The notes beneath the pieces were generated by a model. That model was not told the origin of the DNA, did no database searches, and worked only from the letters and a program-made list of their open reading frames with translations. DNA of 64,000 nt from Halomonas sp. CUBES01 (GTDB lineage Bacteria; Pseudomonadota; Gammaproteobacteria; Pseudomonadales; Halomonadaceae): the NCBI RefSeq assembly GCF_020991005.1, contig NZ_JAJLLW010000001.1, positions 496,001-560,000 of the forward strand, given 5' to 3'. Made by a program: the position numbers and the translations under genes. Positions 27,347 through 35,958 of the stretch are shown here, in pieces (position 1 is the stretch's first letter; each line of letters opens with the position of its first letter).

Positions 27347-28741
27347 TCAGTAGCCTGCGTAGTGGCCAATGATCAAGCCGACCCAAGCCAGTAAGTAGAC
27401 CACGACCATGAAGGGCAGAATGGCTTTTAACCACTGCGCATAGGAAACGCGGCCAAGGGCCAGCATCGCCAGTGTACCGCCTGAGGTAGGCACGATCAGG
27501 TTGGTCAAGCCGTCGCCGACCTGGAAAGCCGTGATCATTAACTGACGGCTCATGCCCACCAGATCAGCCACAGGAATCAGAATCGGCATGGTGACCAACG
27601 CCTGCCCGGAACCCGAGGGCACGAACAGGTTGATAACGCCCTGGACGACACTGGCACCAATCGCCGAGAACAGCGGGGGAATGTTGTCGATCAAGGCGCT
27701 CAGCGAGTTAACGATGGTGTCAATAATCACCGCCTGCTCCAGGATAACCTGAATAGAGGCCGCGACCCCGATCACCAGTGCGCCAGCGGTGACACCCGCT
27801 GCCCCTTCCATCATCTGTTTGACTATACCGTTGGCCGAAAGGCCGTTGAGCGCCCCGATAATGATCGCCAACAACAGGAAGGTGGCGGCGATCTCATTGA
27901 TATACCAGCCGCGGGTAAAGACGCCGATCAACATGCCAATCAGGCCAGCCACAAAGACCCCAATGGTCAAGATGTTGCGCTTGGTCAGGCGGTACTCGCT
28001 TAGCGGCTTGCTTAATGCTTCGGCGTTGTCCGGCTCTTCAAAGTCCATCTTGACGACGCGTTTGCAGATATACAGCGACAGCAGGGCGAGCGATGAAACC
28101 ACCATCAAGGTACGCAGCCAGGCGCCCGAAAACGTGGGCAACTCGGCAATACCTTGCGCCACGCCGACGGTATACGGGTTGATCGGCGAGAGCGCGAAAC
28201 CGATACCGATGCCGCCCACCGCCATTGTGGTACCTACCAGGCTCGAGCACCCAATGGCGCTGGCAATGAGCACAGCAATGGGGACGAGGGCGATATTATT
28301 CTCAAACCCCACCGCAACACCGAAAAAACCGTAAATGAAGGTGCCAACGGTAATGATCATGTTGCGGCGTTCGATCCCGACGCGGTGAACCGCAACGCCG
28401 ATGGCGTTTTCGAGGGCACCGGTCTTTTGCAGGATGTGAAACAGACCGCCAGCGATAAAGACGATAAAGAGATATTGCGAGGCAGAAATAAGGCCTTCCG
28501 GTATCGCCACAAAAATATTAAAGGGCGACATGGCGGCCACGTCGTTTAGATATCTGAACGAGTCGGCGATGACGACGGTTTGTCCGTCCTCGGTCGTTCG
28601 CTCAAACTCACCGGGCGGGATAATGAAGGTCAGCAGATAGGTCGCGACCAGTATCATGAAGATCAGCACCATCGGGTCCGGGACCGTTTGGTACCATTTT
28701 TTGTGCGGACGGGTTGCCGCCGCCGTGTTGTGTTCTGTCAT
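27347..28741 (-). CDS. YfcC-family membrane transporter
   Basis: A 464-residue polytopic membrane protein of the YfcC/DcuC-like family, with about 12 hydrophobic segments. The N-terminal cytoplasmic tail ends at KKWYQTVPDPMVLIFMILVATYL; the family loop PPGEFER follows. SPINPYTVGVAQGIAELP and the C-terminal PSGSGQALVTMPILIPVADLVG and GDGLTNLIVPTSGGTLA are characteristic re-entrant segments. It should import or exchange the substrate of the downstream amidohydrolase, perhaps an amino acid, peptide or ureide. The ATG at 28741 is preceded by AAGGGG; the frame is open 17 codons upstream. Confidence 0.87.
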   Translation of the reverse strand: MTEHNTAAATRPHKKWYQTVPDPMVLIFMILVATYLLTFIIPPGEFERTTEDGQTVVIADSFRYLNDVAAMSPFNIFVAIPEGLISASQYLFIVFIAGGLFHILQKTGALENAIGVAVHRVGIERRNMIITVGTFIYGFFGVAVGFENNIALVPIAVLIASAIGCSSLVGTTMAVGGIGIGFALSPINPYTVGVAQGIAELPTFSGAWLRTLMVVSSLALLSLYICKRVVKMDFEEPDNAEALSKPLSEYRLTKRNILTIGVFVAGLIGMLIGVFTRGWYINEIAATFLLLAIIIGALNGLSANGIVKQMMEGAAGVTAGALVIGVAASIQVILEQAVIIDTIVNSLSALIDNIPPLFSAIGASVVQGVINLFVPSGSGQALVTMPILIPVADLVGMSRQLMITAFQVGDGLTNLIVPTSGGTLAMLALGRVSYAQWLKAILPFMVVVYLLAWVGLIIGHYAGY

Positions 28742-28801
28742 GAGAAACCCCTTGCGTATCGTGTGTCGCAGCGTGGTGCTCGTTGGTGGCACCTTACATT
28801 C

Positions 28802-28819
28802 AATTTATCATGATAAATT
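28802..28819. promoter_or_regulatory. 18-bp perfect palindrome upstream of yfcC operon (candidate operator)
   Basis: AATTTATCATGATAAATT is self-complementary over its full length and lies 61 bp upstream of the yfcC start. The FadR-type regulator encoded at the far end of the operon is the natural candidate to bind it; this is inferred. Confidence 0.5.
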
Positions 28820-28914
28820 AAGCGGTCAAGTAAGCGGCGACAAGCAGACGTAGCAACGCACCACCCGGGAAGTGGGGCGTTTCAAGTCAGAACGAAGGAG
28901 ATGAAACTAAATAG

Positions 28915-29286
28915 CTAGCCGCGCTGCCACGGCCAGCGGCGTTTAACCGGGGTATCGATGTGCTGGAGCGCGGCGGTCAGTGGCAGCATGATCGCGGCGA
29001 GCTGGCGGTGGCAGACGGCGCTGCTGAGCACCCCGGGGCATTGCCTGAGCAACAGCTCGCACTGCTGCGAGGCGATATATAGCTGTTCGGTAACGGCGGG
29101 GGCAAACAACGGTTTTGCCTGTTGGCAGCAGTGGGTGAGCTCGCGGGATAGCATCGAGAGCATGCCGGTATCCAGCCAGCAGGGCAGCGGGTCGTCCAGG
29201 CGTCCGGCAATCGAGTTCTGGATCGCTTCGAACGAGGTGCGAAGAAACACGATGGTCTGGCGAAGCTGCCGCTGCTCACTGTTCAT
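28915..29286 (-). CDS. Hypothetical small protein
   Basis: A 123-residue protein I do not recognise. It starts MNSEQRQLRQTIVFLRTSFEAIQ, is predicted mostly helical, contains several Cys (in the CC pair of THCCQQAKPLF and at later positions) and ends with the basic/aromatic KRRWPWQRG. No signal peptide or clear membrane helix is seen. AGG lies 8 bp before the ATG. It is downstream of the creatinase-like gene on the same strand, 120 bp away. Confidence 0.6.
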   Translation of the reverse strand: MNSEQRQLRQTIVFLRTSFEAIQNSIAGRLDDPLPCWLDTGMLSMLSRELTHCCQQAKPLFAPAVTEQLYIASQQCELLLRQCPGVLSSAVCHRQLAAIMLPLTAALQHIDTPVKRRWPWQRG

Positions 29287-29406
29287 GGTGCTAACCTGGC
29301 GTCGTCACAAAGGATCAAATACAAAAGAGAGTATTTCTCATTTTCATCTTTGTGACGATAGCGCCAGACAATCGAACTGTCAATGCAGCGGCTATGAGAG
29401 CGCCTC

Positions 29407-30600
29407 TCAGGGCGTGTCCGCCGCCTGATACAGCTGCCAGTCGTTAGTGGTTATCGGCTGGCCGCCCTGCTCGGTCACCACGACGGTGTCGCTAATTCCA
29501 ACGCCCCATTGACCGGGAAGGCGCAGGCAGAGGGGCAGATGAAAGACCATGTTGGCTTCAAACGGGCGCATCTGCCCCTTGGCGATATAGCCGGTGCCTT
29601 CCACCCAGCTGGGCGGAAACTGCGCGCCCACGGCGTAGCCAAACACGCCTGAAAAGAACAACCGGTCACGCTGCGGGTCGAGTAACGCATCGGCGGCACG
29701 GGCGGCGTCGTCAAAGGTGTTGCCCGGTCGCATGGCGTCACACAGCGTCTCGAACAGCGCGCGACACAGGTCGCGGGTCGCCGCATGGGCTTGGCTGGGA
29801 GTTCCCGTGACGGCGGTACGCATCATGGGGGCGGTATAGCGCTGATAAGCGGCGCCGAATTCCAAAAAGACCGGCTCATTGGGCTGAATGATATGGCGCT
29901 TATGATTGACGTGAATCACCCCGATACGCGGCCCGCTGGTGACAATGGGCTGCAGGCTCATGAACTCGCTGCCGTTGGCGAGCAAGGCCTGGGCGCCGGC
30001 GGAGGCGATGTCGTTATCGGTCATGCCGGGGCGAATCACCTGGATGGCCGCCTCCAATCCAGCGGCGGTAATGCGCGCGCTTTCTTTCAGCATCTCGAGT
30101 TCGGCGGGACGTTTGACGATCCGGATGGCGTCGAGTACCCCACCGGCTTCGCTGAACCGCTGGCGGCCGATGGTTTGCGAAAGCGCCTCCATCACGCCGA
30201 CGCGCAGCCCGCTGCCCCAGCCATCGATGCCGATCTGCTGGCAGGGCGCCAGCAGATCCGCCAGCGGCGTGATGATGTCATCCAGGTTTTCCCAGCGGTA
30301 GCCGATGATCTCATCCACCAGCGCGGTCGCCACGGCAGCCCCCGTCTCGATCGAGGCGACCTGAAGGACTAATCGCTCCGGCGTGCAGACCAGGCAGGCA
30401 TGCACCGAGACTTCGAAGGTGTGGTAGCCGGTCAGGTAATTGATATCGGCCGGGTCGGTGAGCAGCAGGGCGTCATACCCTTGCTGGACCATGGCGTGGC
30501 GCACCTTGTCCAGGCGCGCGCGGTATTCCGAAGGCGCAAAGGGCAGCTCGCTTTGGGCGAGCGATTCGGCAAGGGTTTCGCGGTAGTGGTGGTAGTCCAT
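29407..30600 (-). CDS. Creatinase-like M24-fold protein lacking metal ligands
   Basis: A 397-residue two-domain pita-bread protein: creatinase N-domain (about 1-155, with TDPADINYLTGYHTFE) and M24 C-domain (about 165-390). In metal-dependent members the sites are Asp, Asp, His, Glu and Glu. Here the corresponding places read FLEFGAAYQRYTAPMMRT (both Asp lost), GYAVGAQFPPSW, VFHLPL and GISDTVVV, so the metal site appears absent, as in creatinase and ectoine hydrolase (DoeA/EutD). A metal-free amidohydrolase acting on a small C-N compound is therefore more likely than an Xaa-Pro peptidase. GGGAGG precedes the ATG. Confidence 0.8.
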   Translation of the reverse strand: MDYHHYRETLAESLAQSELPFAPSEYRARLDKVRHAMVQQGYDALLLTDPADINYLTGYHTFEVSVHACLVCTPERLVLQVASIETGAAVATALVDEIIGYRWENLDDIITPLADLLAPCQQIGIDGWGSGLRVGVMEALSQTIGRQRFSEAGGVLDAIRIVKRPAELEMLKESARITAAGLEAAIQVIRPGMTDNDIASAGAQALLANGSEFMSLQPIVTSGPRIGVIHVNHKRHIIQPNEPVFLEFGAAYQRYTAPMMRTAVTGTPSQAHAATRDLCRALFETLCDAMRPGNTFDDAARAADALLDPQRDRLFFSGVFGYAVGAQFPPSWVEGTGYIAKGQMRPFEANMVFHLPLCLRLPGQWGVGISDTVVVTEQGGQPITTNDWQLYQAADTP

Positions 30601-30657
30601 GACATCCTCCCGGGGTGGCTTGGGACAGTATAGGTGCCCGCTACCGCATGACGCCCG

Positions 30658-31341
30658 TTAACCGGTACGACAGAACGGCCATACCTGATAAAACTTGCGG
30701 CACTGGAATTCCGCTTCGCAGCTGTTGAGCTGCGACTGGTAACGGTTGGCGCGGGCCGCCACTTGCCGGCCGGCACTCAACACATGAGGCTTGCCGCGGT
30801 AGGTGCCACGCTGGTAGCCCCCTGCGCCCTCATGGTAGGCGTAGTAAAGGTGCTCGGGGTTATTGAGCGAAATGCCGGTCTGCTCACGCGTGCGCTGGTT
30901 GTACCAGCCGATGAAGTCGGTGGCGTGTTTCATGTGGGTGCGCCGGGCAAACAGGCCGCCGGCCTGGTCTTCGTATTCACCCCATACCGGATCCTGGGCC
31001 TGGGCGTAACCCTTGGCGGAAGAAGGCCGAGGGCCAGGAATGAAGCCCAGGTAATATTTGCGGTCCGGACGAACATGGCTGCGAAACGATGATTCCTGCT
31101 GGATAAACGACATCTGCGTGGCGATCGGCGTGCCCCAGGTATCCTCTGATTCAAGTGCGTAGTCGTACCAGCTAGGCTGCTCGCGGAAAATCTCGCAGAT
31201 GTTGCTTTGATCCTCGGGCGGGTTGGGCGCGAAGGTGGCGCAGCCGGAAAGTAGTAGCACCACACCCAGCGTCGCCCATCGGCGAAGGGGAACGAAAGCG
31301 GAAGAAGCGCTAACGGAAAAACAATCAACAGGGCGACGCAT
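30658..31341 (-). CDS. Lipoprotein with lytic-transglycosylase (SLT) domain
   Basis: A 227-residue lipoprotein. The N-terminus has a basic start, a hydrophobic core and the lipobox LLSGCA (Cys about residue 34), followed by PNPPEDQSNICEIF. The catalytic region FIQQESSFRSHVRPDRKYYLG (Glu about residue 83) matches SLT-type transglycosylases that cut peptidoglycan, and HLYYAYHEGAGGYQRGTY is the second conserved block. The likely place is the inner leaflet of the outer membrane. AAGGA precedes the ATG. It is monocistronic between two unrelated genes. Confidence 0.85.
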   Translation of the reverse strand: MRRPVDCFSVSASSAFVPLRRWATLGVVLLLSGCATFAPNPPEDQSNICEIFREQPSWYDYALESEDTWGTPIATQMSFIQQESSFRSHVRPDRKYYLGFIPGPRPSSAKGYAQAQDPVWGEYEDQAGGLFARRTHMKHATDFIGWYNQRTREQTGISLNNPEHLYYAYHEGAGGYQRGTYRGKPHVLSAGRQVAARANRYQSQLNSCEAEFQCRKFYQVWPFCRTG

Positions 31342-31398
31342 GACAAGTCCTTGTGGATAAGTGCTGATAACGACAGCAGTAAGCGGTGTGGCCCGGGC

Positions 31399-32817
31399 CT
31401 AGCGCAGTAGCGCTTCCAAGCAACGGCGCAGGCGCTGGGCCTCGCGCGATAGCGTTTCACCGGACAGCATGCCCACCCCCAGCACCAGGCCAACGCGCGG
31501 ATCGTGGCGGGCACACACCGGGCTCAGCGGGCGCACGATCAAGTGTTCTTTCAGCAGTGCCTGGGCGATCTGCACGTCATCGACGGGCGGTTCGAACTCA
31601 ACGCACAGGCTGATGGCGTTGCTCGGTGGCGAGACCCGGCGCACCGACGGCAGCGAGCACAGCTGGTCGTGCAGAACCTGCTGGCGGCCCAGGTAATCGC
31701 GCTGAATGCGCCGACACCAGGCGTCGAGATCACCGTCGAAAATGAACTGCGCCAGTACTGCCTGGTCGAGCATGCGGCCTTCGCGAAACAGTTCGCTGCG
31801 CAGGCGGTTCATCGGCCCCGCCAGATGATGGGGCACCACCAGATATCCCAGCCGCAGCCCTGGAAACATCATCTTGGAAAACGAGCCGACCAGCAAGTGG
31901 CGGGGTGATTGCGGGTCGAACAACAGGTTGGTGTGGTCGTCGCGGTCAAATTCGTAGTCGTCTTCCACCACGTAGTCGGGCGACAGGGCATCGCACAGGC
32001 GCTGCTTGTCAGTCGCACTGGTGACCACGCTGAGCGGGTAGTGCTGCGAGCCGGTCAGGTAGGCCAGCGCGGCTTTCCTGGGGGCATTGGGTAACACATG
32101 CCCCTGGCCGGGGTGCCAGGGCACCATGTCGATGTCGAGTCCTGCGGCGGTAAACACGTTGCGCGCGCCCCAGTAGCAGGGCGACTCCATGGCGACGGTG
32201 TCGCCCACATCCGCCAGCGCCACCGCGCAGAGTTCGATGCCGTTATGGGTGCCGTCGGTGATGATGATCTGTTCGGTGTCGCAGCGAATGTTTCGCCAGC
32301 GTTCCAGAAACTCCTTGATGGCGCGCTTTAACGGCCCATAGCCGCCGGTAGAGTAAGACAGCAGCAGGGCATTTTGCGGCACCGTGACGCTGGCATACAG
32401 CTGGCGCCATTTGCGCATCGGGAATTGGGCGATGTCGGGAATGCCCGGCACGAAGGCGCCGCTTTGAATCATGCTGGCCCCCGGCCCCTGAAGCACACGC
32501 TGGGCGCGTTGGGAAATAGCGGTCTCGGGCGGCGCGGCTGGCGTCGGCGAAAAGGGCTTGCAGGTCCAGGTGCCTTGGCCGTGGGCGGTCGTGAGCAGCT
32601 GTTCTTCCTGCATGGTGCGCATGGCCAGCGCCAGCGTTTGACGCGCCACGCCGATGCTGTCGGCCAGGGCGCGGTGAGAAGGCAGCCGGAGCCCGGAAGG
32701 CCATTGCCGGGTAATCGCCTGACGCAGCGCCAGTTCGATACGCACCTGCTTACTAAGCCGTTCAGGCTGATGCGCATAAAGATCGACAAAGTGGTGCAAC
32801 ACCGCTTCGCGGTTCAT
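31399..32817 (-). CDS. gabR: GabR-like MocR-family regulator (GntR wHTH + aminotransferase domain)
   Basis: A 472-residue MocR-type regulator: an N-terminal GntR winged helix (about 15-75, LRLPSHRALADSIGVARQTLA) and a fold-type I aminotransferase-like domain (about 105-470) with the PLP Lys in LVGSFSKMMFPGLRLGYLV. It diverges from a permease, gabD and gabT, so it is probably the PLP/GABA-responsive regulator of that operon, like Bacillus GabR. Three direct repeats lie in the shared promoter region. The ATG at 32817 follows AGGAG; the frame is open 117 codons further upstream but that would run through the repeats and the permease start. Confidence 0.88.
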   Translation of the reverse strand: MNREAVLHHFVDLYAHQPERLSKQVRIELALRQAITRQWPSGLRLPSHRALADSIGVARQTLALAMRTMQEEQLLTTAHGQGTWTCKPFSPTPAAPPETAISQRAQRVLQGPGASMIQSGAFVPGIPDIAQFPMRKWRQLYASVTVPQNALLLSYSTGGYGPLKRAIKEFLERWRNIRCDTEQIIITDGTHNGIELCAVALADVGDTVAMESPCYWGARNVFTAAGLDIDMVPWHPGQGHVLPNAPRKAALAYLTGSQHYPLSVVTSATDKQRLCDALSPDYVVEDDYEFDRDDHTNLLFDPQSPRHLLVGSFSKMMFPGLRLGYLVVPHHLAGPMNRLRSELFREGRMLDQAVLAQFIFDGDLDAWCRRIQRDYLGRQQVLHDQLCSLPSVRRVSPPSNAISLCVEFEPPVDDVQIAQALLKEHLIVRPLSPVCARHDPRVGLVLGVGMLSGETLSREAQRLRRCLEALLR

Positions 32818-32896
32818 TGATAACGTCTCCTGTCGCGCGTCAGCCCAATGATCATCAGGGTGAAAGACCCTGTCCTCGCCGAAATACTGCACCTGT

Positions 32897-32943
32897 GTGG
32901 TGCATTTAAAAAGTGGTCTATTCGAACGCAAAAGTGGTGCATT
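32897..32943. promoter_or_regulatory. Three GTGGTNNATT direct repeats between gabR-like gene and permease
   Basis: GTGGTGCATT (32897-32906), GTGGTCTATT (32913-32922) and GTGGTGCATT (32934-32943), in the same orientation with start-to-start distances of 16 and 21 bp; the second and third are preceded by an AAAA/AAA run and followed by CG. MocR regulators bind direct repeats, so this is the likely GabR-type operator. Confidence 0.6.
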
Positions 32944-33052
32944 CGCGTTCCGCGCGCCGCCTGCTAGCGTGATGCGGTTCCGTTTAAAACGGGATCCGGT
33001 ACGGCGCATGAGCGCCCATGACAACATCCAATAACCTGCAGGATTCTGTGCC

Positions 33053-34468
33053 ATGACAACGTCTTCTTCAGAACAAGCCAAGCTCGTCCGGGTGCTGGCC
33101 CGCGGCGACGTACTCGCCCTGGCGTTTGGCGCCATGATCGGGTGGGGATGGATCGTCCTCACCGGCACCGCGATTCAATCCGCCGGCAGCCTGGGGGCCA
33201 TTCTAGCCTTTATTATCGGCGGTTTAGCGATTGTATTAGTGGGCTTGACCTATGCCGAGCTCGCCGCCGCCATGCCCAAGGTGGGGGGCGAGCATGTCTA
33301 CAGCTATCGCGCGCTGGGCCATCTGCCGTCTTTTCTGTGCACTTGGGCGATTATTCTAGGCTATTTGAGCGTGGTGGCGTTCGAGGCCGTCGCCTTACCC
33401 ACGGTCGTCGAGCATCTCGCGCCCAACTACGCCGTCGGGCACCTGTGGACCATTGCCGGCTGGGAAGTCAAGGCTACCTGGGTAGCGGTCGGCGTGGGCG
33501 GTTCCATCGCCATGATGATCATCAACTACTTCGGGGTGAGCACCGCCGCGCTGCTGCAGAAGGTCGTGACCGGGGTGATTCTGCTGGTCGGGGTGATGTT
33601 CGTGACCGGGTCGCTGTTCGAGGGCAGCACGGCCAACATGATGCCGCTGTTTTCGCAGTCCGAGGGCAGCACGATGGCCGGGATCATTGCCGTCATCGTC
33701 ATGGTGCCGTTTCTGTTTGTCGGGTTTGACGTCATCCCCCAGGCGGCTGAAGAGATCAACCTGCCTTACAAGGCGATCGGCAAAGTGCTGATGGTCTCGG
33801 TGATTCTCGCCGTGGTGTGGTACTCGCTGATCATTCTGGCCACCAGCCTGGCGCTGGATAACGAGGCAATTGCGGCGAGTTCGTTGAGCGTACCGGACGC
33901 CATGGAAAGCCTGTTCAATGCCTCCTGGGCGGGTAACCTGATGGTCATCGCCGGTATCGCCGGGATCATCACCAGTTGGAATGCCTTCTACATCGGCGGT
34001 TCGCGAGCGATCTACGCGCTGGCCAATGCGGGCATGCTGCCGGCGGTCTTTGCCAAGCTGCATCCGCGCTACAAAACCCCCACCAACGCGATTTTCCTGA
34101 TGGGTTTTTTGTCCTGCTTAGCGCCGTTATTTGGTCGCCCGGCGCTGGTATGGATCGTTAACGCCGGTGGTCTGGGCATCGTTCTGGCCTACCTGTTTGT
34201 CGCCGTGTCGTTCATGGTGCTGCGGGTGCGCGAGCCGGATATGCCGCGTCCGTTCCGTGTGAGCTACGGCAAGCTATGCGGCTCGCTGGCGATCATTCTG
34301 TCGTTCGCCATGACGTGCCTCTACCTGCCGGGAAGCCCGGCGGCGTTGGGCATGGCTGAATGGACCATCTTTGCCGTTTGGGTGCTGCTGGGTATCGGCC
34401 TGTACATCCACGCGTTGCGTACCTATGGCCGCGATTATAGCGACCGTCACATGAAAGCGGAGCTGTAA
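33053..34468 (+). CDS. APC-superfamily amino acid permease (probably GABA uptake)
   Basis: A 471-residue, 12-helix permease of the amino acid-polyamine-organocation superfamily. The first helix contains the family motif FGAMIGWGWIVLTG (about residues 26-39), where unwound Gly residues bind the substrate carboxylate, followed by the conserved YAELAAAMPKVGGEHVYSYRALG. FLFVGFDVIPQAAEEINLPYKAIGK in the middle is typical of helix 6 and its loop. Its place directly before gabD and gabT makes GABA (or a related omega-amino acid) the likely substrate. The gene starts 235 bp from the divergent regulator. Confidence 0.87.
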   Translation: MTTSSSEQAKLVRVLARGDVLALAFGAMIGWGWIVLTGTAIQSAGSLGAILAFIIGGLAIVLVGLTYAELAAAMPKVGGEHVYSYRALGHLPSFLCTWAIILGYLSVVAFEAVALPTVVEHLAPNYAVGHLWTIAGWEVKATWVAVGVGGSIAMMIINYFGVSTAALLQKVVTGVILLVGVMFVTGSLFEGSTANMMPLFSQSEGSTMAGIIAVIVMVPFLFVGFDVIPQAAEEINLPYKAIGKVLMVSVILAVVWYSLIILATSLALDNEAIAASSLSVPDAMESLFNASWAGNLMVIAGIAGIITSWNAFYIGGSRAIYALANAGMLPAVFAKLHPRYKTPTNAIFLMGFLSCLAPLFGRPALVWIVNAGGLGIVLAYLFVAVSFMVLRVREPDMPRPFRVSYGKLCGSLAIILSFAMTCLYLPGSPAALGMAEWTIFAVWVLLGIGLYIHALRTYGRDYSDRHMKAEL

Positions 34469-34498
34469 GCCGTCCGCACACACTATATGGAGAACACC

Positions 34499-35950
34499 AT
34501 GAGCTTTATCGAACAGTGGTTACACGATGCCGTTCCTGCCTTGGTGGGCGGTGAATGGCGCACGGGCCAGACCACCTTCACGGTGGATAACTCTGCCACC
34601 GGCGACAGCATTGCCCGGGTGGCCGATATGGGCGCTGACGATGCCCGCGATGCCGTGGCGGCGGCCTACGACGCCGGCCCCGCCTGGCGTGCCACGCCGG
34701 CCAAACAGCGCGCGGCCCTGCTGCGCCGCTGGTTTGAGCTGATCCATGCGCACGCCGACGACCTGGCCCGTTTGATGACGTTGGAGCAGGGTAAGCCGCT
34801 GGCGGAAGCCAAGGGCGAAGTCGCCTACGGCGCCTCGTTTATCGAGTTCTTCGCCGAAGAAGCCAAACGCATGGCCGGGGAAACCCTGCCCAGCCACGGC
34901 GCCGACAAGCGCCTGCTGGTGCTGCGCGAGCCGGTAGGCGTGGTCGCGGCGATCACCCCGTGGAACTTCCCACTGGCGATGATCACCCGCAAGTGCGCCC
35001 CGGCACTGGCGGCGGGCTGCACCGTGGTGATCAAACCCGCCGAAGCCACGCCGCTCACGGCCCTTGCTGCGGCTTACCTGGCGCTGGAAGCGGGGTTGCC
35101 CGCGGGCACTATCAACGTGATTACCGCCTCAAAACCGGCTGAGGTGGGCGATGTGCTGACCACGGATTCGCGGGTGCGCAAAGTCTCGTTTACCGGCTCG
35201 ACTCCGGTGGGTAAGCACTTGCTCGCCCAGTGCGCCAGCACGGTGAAGAAAACCGCCATGGAGCTGGGCGGCAACGCGCCTTTCATCGTCTTTGACGACG
35301 CCGATGTGGATGCCGCCGTGGATGGCGCCATTGCCTCCAAATTCCGCAACGCCGGTCAGACCTGTGTATGCACCAACCGGTTTCTGGTGCAGGACGGCAT
35401 TTACGACGCCTTCGTCGAGAAGCTCACCGAGCGGGTGAACGCCCTGAACGTCGGCGACGGCCTGACGGAAGGCAGCGTGATCGGCCCGCTGATCAATCAG
35501 GCGGCGGTAGATAAGGTGCAGCGCCATATCGATGACGCGGTGAGTCACGGCGCAACGCTGATGTGCGGCGGCAAGCCCCATGCCGCAGGGGGACGCTTCT
35601 TTACTCCCACTGTGCTGGCGGACGTCACCAACAAGATGGCGGTGGCCGACGAAGAGACCTTCGGCCCGGTGGCGCCGGTGTTCCGCTTTCAGCGCGATGA
35701 AGAAGCCATCCAGATGGCCAACGACACGCCGTTCGGCCTGGCCGCCTACTTCTACGCCACCGACTACCGCCGCATCTGGCGCACCATGGAGCAGCTGGAG
35801 TACGGCATGGTCGGCGTCAACGAAGGGCTGATCTCCACTGAGTTGGCGCCGTTTGGCGGCGTGAAAGAGTCCGGGCTGGGCCGCGAAGGCTCCCACCACG
35901 GGTTGGATGAGTTTACTGAACTGAAATACGTCTGCGTTGGCGGCCTGTAA
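34499..35950 (+). CDS. gabD: NAD(P)-dependent succinate-semialdehyde dehydrogenase GabD
   Basis: A 483-residue aldehyde dehydrogenase. PWNFPLAMITRKCAPALAAGC, the FTGSTPVGKHL coenzyme site, ELGGNAPFIVFDDAD (catalytic Glu) and GQTCVCTNRFLVQ (nucleophilic Cys) are all of the GabD type; FGGVKESGLGREGSHHG ends the protein. It oxidises succinate semialdehyde, made by the neighbouring transaminase, to succinate. GGAG lies 6 bp before the chosen ATG (34499); an ATG four codons upstream lacks this. It is 30 bp after the permease and 8 bp before gabT. Confidence 0.95.
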   Translation: MSFIEQWLHDAVPALVGGEWRTGQTTFTVDNSATGDSIARVADMGADDARDAVAAAYDAGPAWRATPAKQRAALLRRWFELIHAHADDLARLMTLEQGKPLAEAKGEVAYGASFIEFFAEEAKRMAGETLPSHGADKRLLVLREPVGVVAAITPWNFPLAMITRKCAPALAAGCTVVIKPAEATPLTALAAAYLALEAGLPAGTINVITASKPAEVGDVLTTDSRVRKVSFTGSTPVGKHLLAQCASTVKKTAMELGGNAPFIVFDDADVDAAVDGAIASKFRNAGQTCVCTNRFLVQDGIYDAFVEKLTERVNALNVGDGLTEGSVIGPLINQAAVDKVQRHIDDAVSHGATLMCGGKPHAAGGRFFTPTVLADVTNKMAVADEETFGPVAPVFRFQRDEEAIQMANDTPFGLAAYFYATDYRRIWRTMEQLEYGMVGVNEGLISTELAPFGGVKESGLGREGSHHGLDEFTELKYVCVGGL

Positions 35951-35958
35951 AGAGAGCG

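Noticed and set aside
31386..32820. Several plus-strand frames of 60-150 codons opposite the gabR-like gene
   Set aside because: They are shadows of the MocR gene: Arg/Gly/Ala-rich, mutually overlapping and without ribosome sites.
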